A DNA stretch of 6,482 nt, from NCBI GenBank assembly GCA_943323675.2, contig CALPIR020000132.1, positions 1 through 6,482 on the forward strand, written 5' to 3'. The position numbers and the translations under genes are program-made. Shown here one piece after another: positions 4,967-6,482 of this stretch. The first letter of the stretch is position 1, and every line of letters starts with the position of its first letter. The notes beneath the pieces are model-generated. The model was not told where the DNA came from. It ran no database searches and saw nothing but the letters and a program-made list of their open reading frames with translations. The stretch comes from Chitinophaga pinensis. GTDB taxonomy: Bacteria > Bacteroidota > Bacteroidia > UKL13-3.

Positions 4967-6482
4967 ATGATTCAAATCAAATCAATAGCAACATGTTTAT
5001 TGCTTTCGCTAACCTTGTTTAGTGCGCAAGCACAAACCACAAAAGACATTAAACCATTTAAGCTTCCTGCTGCTCGCACGCAGGAAGAAATGAAATTGGG
5101 CCGTAATTTAGCAGCAAATAAATTGCTCGAAAAAAAGGCAGAATCTTTTCCATTAAATATCCGTTATCCAGGCGAGTTTGAAGAATCGCAATCTGTATTT
5201 ATATCTTGGTCGTATGATTATGATGTGAACGGAAATGTAACAGGTGCAGATGTAACAAGTGATTATGCTCTTGTATCTGCTCGTTTAGCTGATGCTATCC
5301 AAAAAGTTGTTCCTGTTATAATCAGGGTTGAAAAAGCAAGTGATACAGTTGCCATAAAAACCTACATGAATGCAAGCAATACCCCATTAACCAATTATAG
5401 TTTTATTATTTCTCCGGGTGATGATTGGTGGACGAGAGATTTTGGTCCTAATGGAGTTTATGTAGGTAGTCAAGATAGTTTGGCATTTATTGATTTAAAG
5501 TATTACCCTGGTCGTGATAAAGATGATGTTGCTCCTGTGGTATTGGGTAACGCATTAAATATACCTAATTATATCACCCGTTTAAATGTAGAAGGTGGCA
5601 ACTTAATGGCTGATGGATTCGGCAGAACGTTTTTCAGTGATGTGATAACTTCTGTAAATACAGATCCTACATTAGTTAGTCCCGTTTTTACAACCCAAGA
5701 AGTAAAAGATAAAATGACAACCATATTTGGCTCAAAGCAAAACATTGAACTGCCAACTTTAAATTGTGATGGTGGTACTGGACACATTGATTTGTATTTA
5801 AAAATGATAGATGAACAAACGCTCATCATATCAAAATATCCTAATGAAATTACTGCGGTTGATAAGCTTATTATTGAAAATAATACGCAGCTTTTAGCCT
5901 CCATCAATAGTACTTATAATCGCCCGTTTAGGGTTTATCGTATTCCTCACCCAACAGATGATAACGGCATACACTCACGTAAAACTTGTAGTCAAATTAA
6001 TGCGGATGCGCGCACTTTTGTTAATGGATTAACCATTAATAATACCTACATCATGCCTTCTTATTCTGATGATTTTGATGGCAATAAATTACAAACCGAG
6101 CAAGCTGTAAATTTATTTAAAAGTATTATGCCTGGTTACAAAGTGGTTGATATCGACTCTCGCTTACTAAGTGAATTAGGTGGAGAGTTGCATTGTATTA
6201 CTATGCAAATTCCGGCTGAAAACCCAGTGTTATTTTGGCATCCAAGTGTTGATGGTTATTATCCTTTGGTTACAAACTCCTTTCATATTGTGGCTAAAAT
6301 AAGTAACAAAAGTGGTGTAGCAACTGCTCTTTGTAAGTGGCGTTTAAAGGGATCACCAACATTTAATACCGTAAATTTAACTGATAGTGCAGGTTTTTTT
6401 ATTGGTAACATAGTGGCCAATGGCATTACATCCGCTGATGAAATTGAATATTACCTAACTGCAACAACTAATAATGGTAAAA
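4967..6482 (+). CDS. Secreted agmatine/peptidylarginine deiminase family protein (3' end missing)
   Basis: This frame is open for 505 codons and runs off the window. Residues 1-22 form a signal peptide (MIQIK, hydrophobic core TCLLLSLTLF, cleavage after SAQA), so the protein is exported. Residues about 60-430 match the Porphyromonas-type deiminase family, which hydrolyses guanidinium groups of agmatine or peptidyl-arginine to ureido products plus ammonia. Visible motifs are DDWWTRDFGP (152-161, catalytic D158), VEGGNLMADG (208-217), GGTGHIDLY (269-277, H273 and D275), FVNGLTIN (351-358, probable substrate-binding N353) and GGELHCITMQIP (405-416, nucleophile C410). All catalytic residues are present. 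From about 435 a Ser/Thr/Asn-rich, beta-strand-like segment (KWRLKGSPTFNTVNL, DEIEYYLTATTNNGK) suggests an Ig-like domain as in P. gingivalis PPAD, perhaps followed by a type IX secretion sorting domain beyond the edge. The start has no Shine-Dalgarno sequence. Family is secure; the choice between agmatine and peptidyl-arginine as substrate is open. Confidence 0.9.
   Translation, partial: MIQIKSIATCLLLSLTLFSAQAQTTKDIKPFKLPAARTQEEMKLGRNLAANKLLEKKAESFPLNIRYPGEFEESQSVFISWSYDYDVNGNVTGADVTSDYALVSARLADAIQKVVPVIIRVEKASDTVAIKTYMNASNTPLTNYSFIISPGDDWWTRDFGPNGVYVGSQDSLAFIDLKYYPGRDKDDVAPVVLGNALNIPNYITRLNVEGGNLMADGFGRTFFSDVITSVNTDPTLVSPVFTTQEVKDKMTTIFGSKQNIELPTLNCDGGTGHIDLYLKMIDEQTLIISKYPNEITAVDKLIIENNTQLLASINSTYNRPFRVYRIPHPTDDNGIHSRKTCSQINADARTFVNGLTINNTYIMPSYSDDFDGNKLQTEQAVNLFKSIMPGYKVVDIDSRLLSELGGELHCITMQIPAENPVLFWHPSVDGYYPLVTNSFHIVAKISNKSGVATALCKWRLKGSPTFNTVNLTDSAGFFIGNIVANGITSADEIEYYLTATTNNGK

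Noticed and set aside
4994..4996. Cys10 of the deiminase precursor as a lipoprotein lipobox cysteine
   Set aside because: It sits at the start of the hydrophobic core, not after a lipobox. An ordinary signal peptidase site (AQA before Q23) follows.
5569..5907. 112-codon antisense open frame
   Set aside because: It lies opposite the conserved catalytic core of the deiminase gene, whose motifs are unmistakable in the plus-strand frame.

Overview
The window is an AT-rich stretch of ordinary bacterial chromosome. Protein content points to Bacteroidota: an NFACT/RqcH protein of the divergent type I associate with that phylum, a long ALDH4A1-like pyrroline-5-carboxylate dehydrogenase, a secreted Porphyromonas-type arginine/agmatine deiminase family protein, and almost no Shine-Dalgarno sequences before the starts. 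There are no RNA genes, mobile elements or CRISPR arrays that I can see. I did not find a convincing undescribed system.

Layout, left to right. Positions 1-72 are the last codons of an upstream gene whose stop overlaps the start of the rqcH-like gene (72-1505, +) in a TAATG junction, so the two are probably co-transcribed. A 330-bp non-coding gap (1506-1835) follows. It holds a 16-codon mini-ORF with the only good Shine-Dalgarno sequence I noticed in the window. Next is a family I inorganic pyrophosphatase (1836-2387, +). It converges, 29 bp apart, with a class I SAM-dependent methyltransferase (2417-3046, -). A nested hairpin lies across the end of the methyltransferase gene and probably terminates pyrophosphatase transcription. 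The methyltransferase diverges from the P5C dehydrogenase gene (3212-4840, +) across a 165-bp spacer with a perfect 14-bp palindrome. The P5C dehydrogenase gene ends in a strong hairpin terminator (4860-4891). A signal-peptide-bearing deiminase family gene then starts at 4967 and runs off the right edge.

The genes do not form one pathway. The first two concern ribosome-associated quality control (RqcH) and an unidentified partner. Pyrophosphatase is general housekeeping. P5C dehydrogenase completes proline and arginine/ornithine breakdown to glutamate, and the deiminase acts on arginine-type guanidinium groups outside the cytoplasm. A shared arginine theme for the last two is possible but weak, since a terminator separates them. 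The points most worth a second look are altered recognition residues in the RqcH N-domain and in the deiminase, the mini-ORF before the pyrophosphatase gene, the palindrome in the divergent spacer, and the terminator buried in a coding end.
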